Assembly: GCA_023441055.1 (NCBI GenBank)
Contig: JAEZQY010000031.1
Location: 206,913-270,912 of the forward strand
Source: Bacillota bacterium
GTDB lineage: Bacteria > Bacillota > Bacilli > Paenibacillales > UBA4045
DNA: 64,000 nt
Direction: 5' to 3'
Of this stretch, positions 27,828 to 37,381 are shown in pieces (position 1 is the first letter of the stretch; every line of letters begins with the position of its first letter). The position numbers and the translations under genes were made by a program. A model generated the notes under the pieces. The model made no database searches, was not told the origin of the DNA, and saw only the letters and a program-made list of their open reading frames with translations.

Positions 27828-28865
27828 CTACCTCTGAGAAGAGAGCGTAAGGCCGATCTCTTTCGTCTCGTCATCCCAGGAGACATCAAAACCAAGCTCT
27901 TCAGCAATGAAACGGAATGGCAGCATCGTGCGGTTGCCGGCTATGAACGGGGCACTATCCAGAATCCGTTCTTCTCCATTTACGACAACCTTATCACTTC
28001 CGATCGTCATCTCTATCTGGACATGAGCCGTGCTCACCCACACTTGGTTCGTGCTGCTATGCCAATGAGCGACTCCACCGACAGCCTCCGTTAAGAATCG
28101 GACCGGCAGATAAGCTCGACCTTCGCGCAACACTGGAGTCGTTCCATACTCGGGATCGATCTTGAATGTCTCGCCGTTCAGTGTAAACGTCTGTTTATCA
28201 ATTTGGAGTAATAACCGGCTCTCCGTGGAGAACGGATTGATCACTTTCTTATCACTATAGAGCACCATATAATCAATGATGATTTCCGCTGCTTCCGGAC
28301 GCATATCCATGTTCAAACGTTCATCGAAGGCGACCGCTGCAGCTATCTTCCATACTTCCTCCCATGAAGACGATAACATCGGGTTTTGAGACTTGACGAT
28401 CGCATGGATCAGCGCTGCAGTAAAGCTATCCTTCATATTCTGCTTGGCGCTTCTCAGCAATTCCTCCGCACTTTCCGTATCAAAGTAATCATCCATTGCA
28501 TATAAATACCCGATGACAAATAGCTCATCTCCACGCAGCGAAGACAAATCAAGTTCCGAAAAAGTCTTACCATAAGCAAGTCTTACATAAGTGTCGACCT
28601 TTCCTTCCGGATCATCCTTCCAGCCGATCGCATTAATGACAGCGGCCCGGATATCCAGTGGTGCAGCTTCCTGTGCTAAGTACTCAGCTAGTTCCTGTGT
28701 TATCACACCAGCTTCATCCGCTTCTTGAACGATCGGCTCATCCAGATATGCCTTGTAGAAATCAGTTGAAGTGATCGGTGAGTCTGCAAACGCCGATTGG
28801 ATCGGCACCAAGATGAAAACAATCGCAAACATGATAATCATGCAGATAACGGTTCTATTCCTCAT
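27828..28865 (-). CDS. Secreted protein with copper amine oxidase N-terminal-like (stalk) domain
   Basis: A signal peptide (VICMIIMFAIVFILVPIQSAFA) is followed by a helical region of about 190 residues. The C-terminus has two stalk-domain repeats (LREGRAYLPVRFLTEAVGG and AGNRTMLPFRFIAEELGF) with the NGE..D pattern. Such proteins are very common in Paenibacillus and are exported; the role is unknown. GGAGGAG precedes the ATG. Confidence 0.85.
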   Translation of the reverse strand: MRNRTVICMIIMFAIVFILVPIQSAFADSPITSTDFYKAYLDEPIVQEADEAGVITQELAEYLAQEAAPLDIRAAVINAIGWKDDPEGKVDTYVRLAYGKTFSELDLSSLRGDELFVIGYLYAMDDYFDTESAEELLRSAKQNMKDSFTAALIHAIVKSQNPMLSSSWEEVWKIAAAVAFDERLNMDMRPEAAEIIIDYMVLYSDKKVINPFSTESRLLLQIDKQTFTLNGETFKIDPEYGTTPVLREGRAYLPVRFLTEAVGGVAHWHSSTNQVWVSTAHVQIEMTIGSDKVVVNGEERILDSAPFIAGNRTMLPFRFIAEELGFDVSWDDETKEIGLTLSSQR

Positions 28866-28883
28866 TCACTATACTCCTCCTTT

Positions 28884-29255
28884 TTAATTCCTAGCATTCT
28901 GTATTTTAATAGATACTGGATAATTGGTTAGCATGGTTAAGGTTATTTCGATTTCTTGTTCTGGTTCCAATACTTCTCTAACTTCTCTTTTGAAAATCTT
29001 ATATCTTTTTGATTCTCTCTTATCCGTAATTATAGTAATTATTCTTCCTTTTATATTTAAAATCTTACCTTTCACAATTTTCTCTTTTTTCGTAATCAAG
29101 TCGAATAACAGTGCACTGATCACAACCGTAAAGCCGATAAGAGAAACGATAAATATTGGCAATAGTATAGGTGGTCTGTGAACTTGAATGTGAATGAAGG
29201 TTTGAATAACGGCTACAGCCATTCCCAAAAGACAGCTAATCAAGAAAACGATCAT
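28884..29255 (-). CDS. Hypothetical membrane protein
   Basis: Two N-terminal membrane segments (FLISCLLGMAVAVIQTFI, LPIFIVSLIGFTVVISALLF) are followed by a basic beta-rich tail (KGKILNIKGRIITIITDKRES) of unknown family. The ribosome binding site is weak. Confidence 0.55.
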   Translation of the reverse strand: MIVFLISCLLGMAVAVIQTFIHIQVHRPPILLPIFIVSLIGFTVVISALLFDLITKKEKIVKGKILNIKGRIITIITDKRESKRYKIFKREVREVLEPEQEIEITLTMLTNYPVSIKIQNARN

Positions 29256-29422
29256 GGTTTTTCGGGGCTTTAAATCGATCGTTAATCACTCCCCTGCATG
29301 TTTTAAACGTTTTCATTCCGATCTCTCCCTTTGTTCCAATTCGTTGTTTTACTCCAATTTCCTTTATTGTAAGTAAAGGCGTTAATTATATCGAGCGTTT
29401 ATTTTAAAATAATCCGAAAATC

Positions 29423-29467
29423 AAAAAAAAAGTGACGCAATAGTCGTGAAGACTCTTGATTCACTTT
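29423..29467 (-). terminator. Terminator after the MBL-fold gene
   Basis: On the minus strand AAAGTGA and TCACTTT form an outer stem around an inner AGTC/GACT hairpin, followed by nine T residues. Confidence 0.65.
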
Positions 29468-29488
29468 CTTATAATCAGTGTCTGCGAT

Positions 29489-30346
29489 TTACACATAACG
29501 CCCATAATCAGGAATGGCGATTTGGTTAAATTCCTTCGCTAACTTCCCTAAACCATCTGTAAGTTCTTCACCTGACATTGGCTGACCATGACCGGTCACT
29601 ACAACAGTAGGCTTTAATGCTTCAAGCTTGTGAACGGAATTTCTCGCTGCATCCCAATCCGTGGTTAAGTATCTCGGTGGACCGTTGATTTCCTTTTCCT
29701 GCATCACTACCTTATACAGCGATTCTTGTTTCACTGTGACGAAGGCATCTCCAACAATAAGAGCTCGGTCTTCATCCCTGAATAAGGATATATGTCCGGG
29801 GGAATGTCCAGGTGTATGGATCCATCGCCAACCTGGCATATAGGGAACACTTCCGTCAGAGGGGAGTGGTTCAATGTGGTTTCCCAAATCAACAGATTCA
29901 TTAGGGAATAAAGGGGATATTTTGGCCACAAGTCCGCCTTCTACAGTTCCATCCGGTTCAGGATAATTCAACTGTCCAGTTAGGAAAGGAAGTTCCGCTT
30001 CATGCGCATATACTGGAATGTTCCATTGTTCAACTAATCTTACCACTGCTCCTACATGATCAAAGTGACCATGCGTTAGAATAATCGCTCTGGGCTTGCT
30101 ATTCTTGCCAAATCGGTCTTCTACAGCCTCAACAATACGGTTAGCGGACTCCGGCATGCCCGTGTCAATTAATACCCAATCATTCGGATTTTCTAGATGA
30201 CCTACAAAACAGACATTTACAATTTGGTTCGTAAAATAATAGAGATCTGGGATAACCTCATGTCCTATCCCGCTCATTATCGAGGTCATTGGTAAGTACT
30301 TGTTGTCCATTGCATCATACATGCCATCGCTCATGTTAGTATCCAT
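29489..30346 (-). CDS. MBL-fold metallohydrolase
   Basis: The zinc-binding HGHFDHVG motif (near residue 92), GHSPGHISLF and VVTGHGQPM show a metallo-beta-lactamase-fold hydrolase of 285 residues. Most such proteins are thioesterases or glyoxalase II-like. AGAGGGGG precedes the ATG. Confidence 0.88.
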   Translation of the reverse strand: MDTNMSDGMYDAMDNKYLPMTSIMSGIGHEVIPDLYYFTNQIVNVCFVGHLENPNDWVLIDTGMPESANRIVEAVEDRFGKNSKPRAIILTHGHFDHVGAVVRLVEQWNIPVYAHEAELPFLTGQLNYPEPDGTVEGGLVAKISPLFPNESVDLGNHIEPLPSDGSVPYMPGWRWIHTPGHSPGHISLFRDEDRALIVGDAFVTVKQESLYKVVMQEKEINGPPRYLTTDWDAARNSVHKLEALKPTVVVTGHGQPMSGEELTDGLGKLAKEFNQIAIPDYGRYV

Positions 30347-30407
30347 ATGTACCCCCTCTTGCAGTGCTTCAAATTTAGTTAACAGAACTATTATGAAGCG
30401 TTATCAC

Positions 30408-30734
30408 TTAATTTATGTAGCTGAACTTTCTTTTGAATATCCCGATGACTAATATGACGAATGCGACCGCAGCGATTAACTTATCAATATAGGAAATTAA
30501 AATGAATACTTCGCCAAGTGTTACTTCTGATCCTATATTTCGTTGATAATAATCAAAGAGACTATTCGTGTAGAACGGTAGTACATACGAGTGTACCTGC
30601 GACAGGATCATGATTAGGAAAAAATAAAAACCCTCGGAGAATGATTTCTTCCTACTGATAACCATTCCCACAATCAAAGTTAATAAAAAGATCACACTTG
30701 CGAAAATTCCAAATGTATTAAGGAATACGAACAA
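30408..30734 (-). CDS. Small membrane protein, paralogue of the one at 40274-40594
   Basis: The 108 residues have three or four membrane segments. The patterns RKKSFSEGFYFFLIMIL, the central YT/SSLFDYY and the ending VILVIGIFKRK match RKHSFTAGYYFFLILLV, SSYIDSFA and SILVIGLYRM in the gene 10 kb to the right. The family is not recognised. The start is TTG after GGGAG. Confidence 0.65.
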   Translation of the reverse strand: MFVFLNTFGIFASVIFLLTLIVGMVISRKKSFSEGFYFFLIMILSQVHSYVLPFYTNSLFDYYQRNIGSEVTLGEVFILISYIDKLIAAVAFVILVIGIFKRKFSYIN

Positions 30735-30749
30735 TTCATCAACTCCCTG

Positions 30750-31205
30750 TTATTTTCTCGGAGCTTTATCCTTAATCAGATTGAGTACGATATTATGCTC
30801 GAGAAAAGCTTTTAGTCCACACAAAACTATGGTATATCCCCCCATTGCGTCCATACATTGATTTAAGACCTCATCGGAATTTCCTGCAAATCCGTAGTTT
30901 TCAATTGAAACGAATGTCTCATTATTATTTAATGCCGTAAATTCCCACTTAATTATAGTGCCATCGGATGATTCAACAAGAATTCGACTGTCTCTCACAA
31001 TCTCCTTCACAACAATCTCATCTGAGACACCATACATCTCCCATTCCCAAAGAATTCGTTTCCCAGTTTCTAACCGATCACTGCTTTTAGTAAACCAGAA
31101 GTTCGTTGTGATTTCTGGATTTATAAAGGCTTCAAAAACTTCTTCAACAGGTTTTCTAATGAGCATTTCAGATCTCACAACTGGTTTTTTGTTTATCATT
31201 TCCAT
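30750..31205 (-). CDS. SRPBCC (AHSA1-like) family protein
   Basis: The 151 residues begin with EMLIRKPVEEVFEAFINPEITTNFWF and contain WEWEMYGV and KWEFTALNNNETFVSIENYGF, typical of the START/AHSA1 fold that binds hydrophobic ligands. GGGAG precedes the ATG. Confidence 0.82.
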   Translation of the reverse strand: MEMINKKPVVRSEMLIRKPVEEVFEAFINPEITTNFWFTKSSDRLETGKRILWEWEMYGVSDEIVVKEIVRDSRILVESSDGTIIKWEFTALNNNETFVSIENYGFAGNSDEVLNQCMDAMGGYTIVLCGLKAFLEHNIVLNLIKDKAPRK

Positions 31206-31263
31206 GGTATACTCCCTTACACAAATTTATGTCACTTATCGCTTCAATGCCTCATTAGATTCA

Positions 31264-31773
31264 CTACATATTCGCCTTTATATACTTCTTTATTTCCCTT
31301 GGTCTTTTGAAGATATACAGTTTTTTATGATCCTTAACTTGATCTAATATTTCAAGTATTTGACTTCTATTTCTTTTTTTGAAGTTCCATATCCATCTAA
31401 GAAATTCTAAATCAATCTTCTCTTTGCAGCCATCAGCCATGTCCTTTCTCGTTCTACCATGATAAATGATTCTTCGTTTTATCACGCGGTAAATACAGAG
31501 CAACCGTGGAAAATCAAAAAAATATACCGTGTCAGCATCGATAAGCCGTTTATTCAAGGTTCTTGAGTAGTTTCCGTCCATGATGAATGAATCGAGTTTG
31601 ATTAATTCATCGATGGTCTGGTCCCATTCATCTTCACTTGAAGCAATCCAACCAGATTTCCAATACAAAGAATCCAAATGTATGACTGGAAGTCCTGTAA
31701 CTTGACCTAATCGTGATGAAAAGGTGGACTTTCCGGAACCAGCACAGCCCAGCACAAGTACTTTCTTCATCAT
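31264..31773 (-). CDS. P-loop kinase-like protein (FlaR / topology modulation type)
   Basis: The Walker A motif is LGCAGSGKSTF, followed by VIHLDSLYWKSGW, FIMDGNYSRTL and a Lid-like basic segment, as in proteins called topology modulation protein or adenylate kinase-like. It is 169 residues, and its ATG overlaps the stop of the DUF3891 gene (ATGA). Confidence 0.82.
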   Translation of the reverse strand: MMKKVLVLGCAGSGKSTFSSRLGQVTGLPVIHLDSLYWKSGWIASSEDEWDQTIDELIKLDSFIMDGNYSRTLNKRLIDADTVYFFDFPRLLCIYRVIKRRIIYHGRTRKDMADGCKEKIDLEFLRWIWNFKKRNRSQILEILDQVKDHKKLYIFKRPREIKKYIKANM

Positions 31774-32531
31774 GTATGGACCCTGAAAACAACTTCTTGT
31801 TCTGTGAAATCTGTGTCCTTATAAGCAGTAGCAATTCCAACACGATTGATTAAATCTTTCATGACATATTTCATTTTAATTGTTGCAGTCGTCTCGTTTT
31901 CGAATAATAATGGTTTAATAAAAATATCACTACTACTAAGCCAATACGCATTTACTTTCTGTTCACCTATCGTTGTTTCAAATCCTTCCTTATACCATGG
32001 GTGTTCATTCTCCTTAGCAACTCCTGGATTATTCATGCAAACATACAAAGAAATCTCATCACATAATTGTAAAAGTCTAAAATGAGCCATAATCATCTCT
32101 TCTTGAGGAAATCCCAATTTAGCTTTAAGTCGTTTTTGTCGTCTTGCCTCATTCTTAATAAACTCAATACCATCAGTTACTTTCGAGCGTTGTATATGTT
32201 TAAAAGATGTATAATGAAGACTGCATAGTAGAGCAGCATATTCATTCATTTCTTCTACTTCATCTAATCCAAGTTTATATAAAGCTAGTTTCGGGAGAAG
32301 TGGATAATCAACAAACGAAAAAGGAACAGAATTTCGATCATTCCATGTGGGCGTATCATCCAATCTGATCCAACTTCTATCATGTTCCTGTATTGCGATA
32401 AGAACATCAGTAATAAATTCACTATCAATAAATAGTTGTTCTGCGAATCCTCTAGCAATTTTACTAGAAAAATTAGCATGTTCATGTTGTGTTGTCATGA
32501 CAAAATGTTGATCAGTTTCTCTAATAATCAT
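31770..32531 (-). CDS. DUF3891 protein
   Basis: The 253-residue protein starts MIIRETDQHFVMTTQHEHANFS and contains VLIAIQEHDRSW and LAALLCSLHYTSF-like segments with conserved histidines, resembling the DUF3891 family (HD-like). The function is unknown. GGGGGGAG precedes the ATG and the downstream P-loop gene is translationally coupled. Confidence 0.75.
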   Translation of the reverse strand: MIIRETDQHFVMTTQHEHANFSSKIARGFAEQLFIDSEFITDVLIAIQEHDRSWIRLDDTPTWNDRNSVPFSFVDYPLLPKLALYKLGLDEVEEMNEYAALLCSLHYTSFKHIQRSKVTDGIEFIKNEARRQKRLKAKLGFPQEEMIMAHFRLLQLCDEISLYVCMNNPGVAKENEHPWYKEGFETTIGEQKVNAYWLSSSDIFIKPLLFENETTATIKMKYVMKDLINRVGIATAYKDTDFTEQEVVFRVHT

Positions 32532-32551
32532 GGAGACTCCCCCCTATATTC

Positions 32552-33325
32552 TTAATCTTCGCAAACGACTTTCTGCTCAATGGTTGGATTAAGCGTCCTA
32601 AGTCCAATTTTATTCAAGTAAATAAGCATTGGTTCAAGCTGGCTTAGAATAGGGCTTGCAGTGTCGTGCTCGTTCGCGTCCATAAGTTGGGGGAGGCTTA
32701 TGACAAAAGAACGCAATTTCGGTATTGGCAACTTCATGGCCTCAGCCAGCGATCTACCACCGAGTTGGATTTCAGACATACTCATCCCTGTCCCATGGCA
32801 CGACGGACAAGCAGTTTTCGAGGAGAAAAAAGAAATCATCCTCAAGTTCCCTTTACTCGTTGTGCGCTTGTCGATCATGGATTTAAGGTCATGTACACAG
32901 CCGCGGTAATAGTCCGTACGCGGTTTCTTGTTATGAAAAAATGAAACAGTTTCTTTATCGTATCCATATAAAAGTATGGAGATAAATCCTTGATCTTGCT
33001 CCTTCAGCGGCTTCAGATAGTCGATTCCATGCATTACTGCCAGCTGCTTGATTTTTTGAACCGGCGCGCAATCTGTTCCAGCCCACAGGAGGACAGCGCC
33101 ATTTTTGAGCGACAGCTCGGGGGCGATCATTCGCTCCGGAGTGATTTCGGCCAGTTCATCAACTCTTCTGCACTCGGCACAATGGCCAAAGTTACCGGCA
33201 CCTCTTAACTCCCCAATGGTTCTGTATAGTGCAAGTAGATACTCTGTCACGGTCAACAAGACTCCGACGAGGGCACCCGGACGCTTGGAATTGAACGGTC
33301 TATCTGGAATCTTAGTGCGATCCAT
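32552..33325 (-). pseudogene. UvrA-like ATPase fragment
   Basis: The protein corresponds to an internal slice of a UvrA-family ATPase. SKRPG..VLTVTEYLLALYRTIG matches the segment after the first ATP-binding part, CAECRR and CPSCHGTGM are UvrA zinc/CxxC segments, and LEPMLIYLNKIGLRTLNPTIE is the stretch just before the ABC signature. There the frame stops, and neither Walker A nor the LSGGE signature is present. At about 258 residues against more than 750 for the family, it cannot be a working ATPase. Confidence 0.7.
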
Positions 33326-33499
33326 ATGCTCACGCTCCATGATTACTATATTATTCTACTCCGGTTTAATTTTTGTAATCGAATTCTATAAAAAAGGGTT
33401 GTAAATTAGCATCTAAACAATACTCTATTCTCTGCCGAAAGTTCTCCTATATGTTTCAACTTATCCTGCTAGTTATCGATCCAGAGTGTTCCATTCGTC

Positions 33500-34345
33500 T
33501 TACTTTCTCTGAATTCTTCTTCGTATCTCGGTTACAAGCGAGGCTTTCTCAGCTTCAGAAAAAGCATCCGCTGCTAGTTTACGTGCTGCTAGAGGAGCAA
33601 GCCAAGGCTCGATGTCTGTATAAGTAATGCCGGACAGCTTCGCGTATTCCTCTAGAAAGATCCGAATACTCTCTTCTCGTTTTGAATCTAGAACAGAACG
33701 CATTGTAGGAGATGGGTTAAGAAATGATGGAATGGCAGCAAAGCGAAGTAATAGGACATATTCCGCTAGATCAGCTTCAGGATTCCCGATCGACGCATCA
33801 TTCCAGTCAATAATAATTGCGTCGCGTTCCCGGAGAAGAATATTACCCGGGTTTGGATCTCCATGACATAGAAACTGCTTCATGGGCAGTTGATTCAAAT
33901 CGGCAATTAATGTCGTTTTTTCATCCTCCGTCAAGTAAGTTGTGCGGCTAATGGCATACTTTATGTTTTCACGCTGATTTTGCAAATTGGATGCTGAATG
34001 CGAATGAACTTGATACAACAGCCGTGCTGTAAGCCGAGCCTGGAAGAAATCGTCGGAGTGTTGCTGTCCATTGGGCCGGTTCATATTGCCGTCCACAAGT
34101 CGGCTCAATAAAGATTTACCGTATATACGTTCAAATACAATGCCAGATCGTTCTCCAATCGTAATTAGTTCAAATGGCTTGGGAACCGGCAATCCGCACT
34201 CCCATGCGATCCGACAATTTTCGAATTCTCTTTGTAAGGCGACAATGCTTGTATTAGGCTTCGCCAATTTAATAATCTTGTTCTCGTCTTCCCACTCAAA
34301 CACTTCAGATCCTGCACCTTCTCCAAGCTTTTTACCTATTTTCAT
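33500..34345 (-). CDS. Aminoglycoside phosphotransferase (APH) family protein
   Basis: The kinase-like fold shows a glycine-rich IGKKLGEGAGSEVFEW at the start, the catalytic loop CHGDPNPGNILL and the DFG-equivalent IIDWNDASIGNP. Such proteins may phosphorylate antibiotics, choline or sugars; the target is not predictable. It is about 281 residues; ATG at 34345 or TTG 6 bases earlier could start it. Confidence 0.85.
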   Translation of the reverse strand: MKIGKKLGEGAGSEVFEWEDENKIIKLAKPNTSIVALQREFENCRIAWECGLPVPKPFELITIGERSGIVFERIYGKSLLSRLVDGNMNRPNGQQHSDDFFQARLTARLLYQVHSHSASNLQNQRENIKYAISRTTYLTEDEKTTLIADLNQLPMKQFLCHGDPNPGNILLRERDAIIIDWNDASIGNPEADLAEYVLLLRFAAIPSFLNPSPTMRSVLDSKREESIRIFLEEYAKLSGITYTDIEPWLAPLAARKLAADAFSEAEKASLVTEIRRRIQRK

Positions 34346-34352
34346 AAACAAT

Positions 34353-34769
34353 TCAACCTTCCCATTGCGGATTCCAAACTACTTCCCACAGATGTCCATC
34401 TGGATCTTGAAAGTAACCAGAATATCCACCCCAAAATGTATTATGGCCAGGAACAGTAATTGTTCCGCCAGCTTTTCTTACTTGATCTATTACTGAATCA
34501 ACTTCTTCTTTAGTGCTTACGTTATGACCGATTGTGAATTCCGTAGGACTTGCCGTTGTTTGATTAAGTTTAGTATCAAACGCAATATCTTTACGTTTCC
34601 AAATGGCCATCCTTAAACCTTCCTGTAAATTAAAGAATGCAACGGCTCCGTGTTCATATTCAGTACCGACAATTCCTTCCGTAGGAAACCCAAGTCCATC
34701 ACGATAAAACTTTAAAGCCCTTTCTAAATCATCTACACCCAATGTAATTACAGTAATCTTTGGCTTCAT
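34353..34769 (-). CDS. VOC family protein
   Basis: The 138 residues contain ITVITLGVDDLERALKFYRDGLGFP, HNTFWGGYSGYFQDPDGHLWEV and WNPQW, a common single-domain VOC (YraH/PhnB-like) pattern. AGGGG precedes the ATG. Confidence 0.88.
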   Translation of the reverse strand: MKPKITVITLGVDDLERALKFYRDGLGFPTEGIVGTEYEHGAVAFFNLQEGLRMAIWKRKDIAFDTKLNQTTASPTEFTIGHNVSTKEEVDSVIDQVRKAGGTITVPGHNTFWGGYSGYFQDPDGHLWEVVWNPQWEG

Positions 34770-34814
34770 AAAATCGCCCCTCGCTTATTATTTCACGACT
34801 TAGTTTCTAAGTTA

Positions 34815-35243
34815 CTATTTTCTTGCCGAGCTTAATACTCTAGATAATTTATTAAATGAATATATGATAATTAAATACAAGAGAGCTGCAAGCACACCAA
34901 ATATGCTTAGAGGGAGTAAATCCTTATATTTTCGCGGATCCCCTGCAGCCAAAATATAAATATAGAGTAATGCTCCAGCGAATCCACCACCTGCATACAG
35001 AAAAATGAGTCTGATCAAATGAAGCAATTTATTCTTTATTTTAAATCGGGTAAGTAAAACCTCAATAAGAAGTGAATATGGCAAACCAATGATTAATATC
35101 GGTGGGGTACCATAGATAAGAAAAGCAATAAAGTAAGAGATGAATCCATATGAAGTATTCATTACGATGATACTTGCAATAATTGAAAAGATAATCGAAG
35201 TAATTAGCGAAACTACCATTCTACTTATAATTACTGCTTTCAT
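34815..35243 (-). CDS. Hypothetical multi-pass membrane protein
   Basis: About four hydrophobic segments fill the 142 residues (VVSLITSIIFSIIASIIV, IPPILIIGLPYSLLIEVLL, and two more). No family is recognised. AGGAG precedes the ATG. Confidence 0.6.
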   Translation of the reverse strand: MKAVIISRMVVSLITSIIFSIIASIIVMNTSYGFISYFIAFLIYGTPPILIIGLPYSLLIEVLLTRFKIKNKLLHLIRLIFLYAGGGFAGALLYIYILAAGDPRKYKDLLPLSIFGVLAALLYLIIIYSFNKLSRVLSSARK

Positions 35244-35314
35244 ATTCTGCTCCTAATTTCTCCACTTCTTAGAATTTCCTTATTGTCTTTATTTATGTAC
35301 TCCCACTTATTTAG

Positions 35315-35966
35315 TTACTCCAAAATCCTGTCCAGTTCAATAGCAACGCCATCATTATCGTTAGTTTCGGTTATATTACTTGCAATATCCTTCAATTCTT
35401 TAATTGCATTCCCCATCGCAACTGACCACCCACAGGTATTGAAAAGTCCAATATCATTATAATCATCACCGAAAACAATAACCTCTTCGTTTGTAATACC
35501 CAGCCCAGCAAGTAATTTCATCACACCAAGTTCTTTTGATGCCCGCTTTGACATGATCTGAATCAACTGTCCATTATCAGTAACTATTATATTTATTAAT
35601 ATCCCCGGTTATCAGTATTTTTGCAACATCAATTCTCTTGAGATTTCCTATCTCAATATTCGGGTTATCGTATAGGCAATGATCAAGTATTTCCGCGGAG
35701 AGAATTGAAGGAATTGGTTCATGAATATGAATGTCCATGCTAGTACTCGTGATTAAGGCTCCATTATAAAATACGAAAGAACCAACATCTAATAATTCCT
35801 TTGGTAGGAACCTTTTTACGGCTCTTGGAGGACGAGCGGTAGCAAAGATTATATGCATTCCTCGTTCAAGACAAGCCGAGATACTCTTGTGATTTCTGTC
35901 AGAAATACTTTTTTCCGAATTAAGTAGTGTTCCATCTAGATCTAATACTACTGCAGAGTACTTCAT
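35315..35966 (-). pseudogene. Cof-type HAD phosphatase, frameshifted
   Basis: The first part (35966 to about 35580) has AVVLDLDGTLLNSEKSIS, FATARPPRAV and FYNGAL. The second part (to 35315) is in another frame and has MSKRASKELGVMKLL, VIVFGDDYNDIGLF and AMGNAIKELKD. Together they are a Cof/YkrA-like sugar phosphatase. Near 35580 the frame must shift by one base, and roughly 40 residues of the cap seem missing between KILITGD and IIVTDNGQL. Confidence 0.75.
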
Positions 35967-36012
35967 TGATTCGATTCACCTACACTTTGTCCATTTGTTC
36001 ATAAGTGTTCAA

Positions 36013-36471
36013 TCATAAATCCAAATAATAAAGATAGTAATCCTGATTTTTCTTATATCCGTTGTTCACATACAGTCTCTGAGCAATATCATTATTTATT
36101 GCAGTTTCTAATCCGATGCCTTTTGCTTTTGTTTGATACGCATAAGATTTAGCTGCTTCCAACAGCTTCTCTGCTATTCCACGTTTTCTATATTCATCTC
36201 GCACATACAAATCATTTAAAATGAAAGAGCGTTTCATCGAAATTGAAGAAAATGTAGGGTATAGCTGGATAAAACCAACAGTATGGTTATTTTCAGTTTC
36301 TATAGCGATAAAAATAATCGAATCCCTGTGTTCGAACCGATCAAATAGAAAGCTTCTTGCCCCCTCTAAATCAGACTTTTGATTATAGAAGATTCTATAC
36401 TCATTAAACAATTTAGAAACAGCGTCTAACTTCTCAATGGTAGCTTGTTGTACAATTATTGAAGGTTTCAT
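36013..36471 (-). CDS. GNAT family N-acetyltransferase
   Basis: The 152-155 residue protein has VRDEYRKRGIAEKLLEAAK as the acetyl-CoA loop and ETAINNDIAQRLYVNNGY at the end. ATG at 36471 or GTG at 36480 can follow AAGGA. The substrate is unknown. Confidence 0.87.
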   Translation of the reverse strand: MKPSIIVQQATIEKLDAVSKLFNEYRIFYNQKSDLEGARSFLFDRFEHRDSIIFIAIETENNHTVGFIQLYPTFSSISMKRSFILNDLYVRDEYRKRGIAEKLLEAAKSYAYQTKAKGIGLETAINNDIAQRLYVNNGYKKNQDYYLYYLDL

Positions 36472-36485
36472 TTCGAACACAGTCC

Positions 36486-36950
36486 TTATCTTATAATATT
36501 CTGTCGTATTACACGTAACATTTCTTCCATCTTTCCTACATGAAGTGTTTCATGAATCGCTACAAATCCTGCGCATTCTCCATAACTGGTAAAACCGAAA
36601 AGCGGTTTATCGAGGCGATTATCCAATTGTTCATGCGTAATAGAGAGAAGCCGAGCTTGCTGCTCGTACAGAAGTTCAATAAGGTCTTCTAATTTGGGTG
36701 GGTCTTCAATCCAATCCGTCGGCCTTGTTCCAGAGTCAAACCACGTAGTAAAGGTACTTGGGAGAAATGTAGCGTTTTCTGAAAGTAACATCATCCTTTC
36801 GGCTACAGTCAGAATATGCCCAACTTGCCAGTGAATCGTATTGTTAAACACATCAAGTTTAATCTCCGACAGTTCCATTGGACAGGATTCGGCTACCTCA
36901 ATACACCAATCCCTTGCCATGTTTAATTGAAATAACATAGAATGATTCAT
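36486..36950 (-). CDS. DinB family protein
   Basis: A four-helix DinB/YfiT-like protein of 154 residues. HWQVGHILTVAERMML carries the first metal-binding histidine, and FVAIHETLHVGKMEEML the C-terminal pair. DinB-like proteins include bacillithiol or mycothiol-dependent transferases. AGGAGG precedes the ATG. Confidence 0.84.
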   Translation of the reverse strand: MNHSMLFQLNMARDWCIEVAESCPMELSEIKLDVFNNTIHWQVGHILTVAERMMLLSENATFLPSTFTTWFDSGTRPTDWIEDPPKLEDLIELLYEQQARLLSITHEQLDNRLDKPLFGFTSYGECAGFVAIHETLHVGKMEEMLRVIRQNIIR

Positions 36951-37011
36951 TTTATCCTCCTGTTCGATCTACCACTCAACGCACCTTCTTTAAATTCTCT
37001 CCCATTACGTT

Positions 37012-37332
37012 TTAATCACTTTTTATCCTGTACTTCTCTACCTTTCCATCTTGATCAAAATAAATTCTTAGTGAGCAGATCATCAACACCTAAACCGGCC
37101 CTTCCTAAGTAGTAAACATACTCGTATTTATTATCATCTACTATCTGTTCCGGCTCACCCAATAAGTCAGTGAGTTCAACTGTGTCATATCCATCAAGTT
37201 ATGACTCTTAATTAGATTATTCAACATCGTATGCCTATCTTCAGGATTGCTCATCCATTCGTCTTTGTTAAAATTATTCTGACATGAGCTGAGTATAAGT
37301 AAAACAGCTAGTAATAGAAATAATTTCTTCAT
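37012..37332 (-). pseudogene. Small lipoprotein, two frameshifts
   Basis: A lipoprotein signal (FLLLAVLLILSSCQ, Cys17) is intact, but the frame stops after about 63 residues. In a second frame the sequence continues ELTDLLGEPEQIVDDNKYEY and YYLGRAGLGVDD. In a third it ends LRIYFDQDGKVEKYRIKSD and a stop. Together these form a SmpA/OmlA-like small lipoprotein, so it is a decayed gene. Confidence 0.75.
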
Positions 37333-37381
37333 AGTATAACCCTCACTCCATCACGACGCCTTATACTTCACATATTTCTTC

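Noticed and set aside
33341..33499. Gap between the UvrA fragment and the APH gene as a hidden gene or site
   Set aside because: No frame of note, no hairpin and no trace of the repeat.
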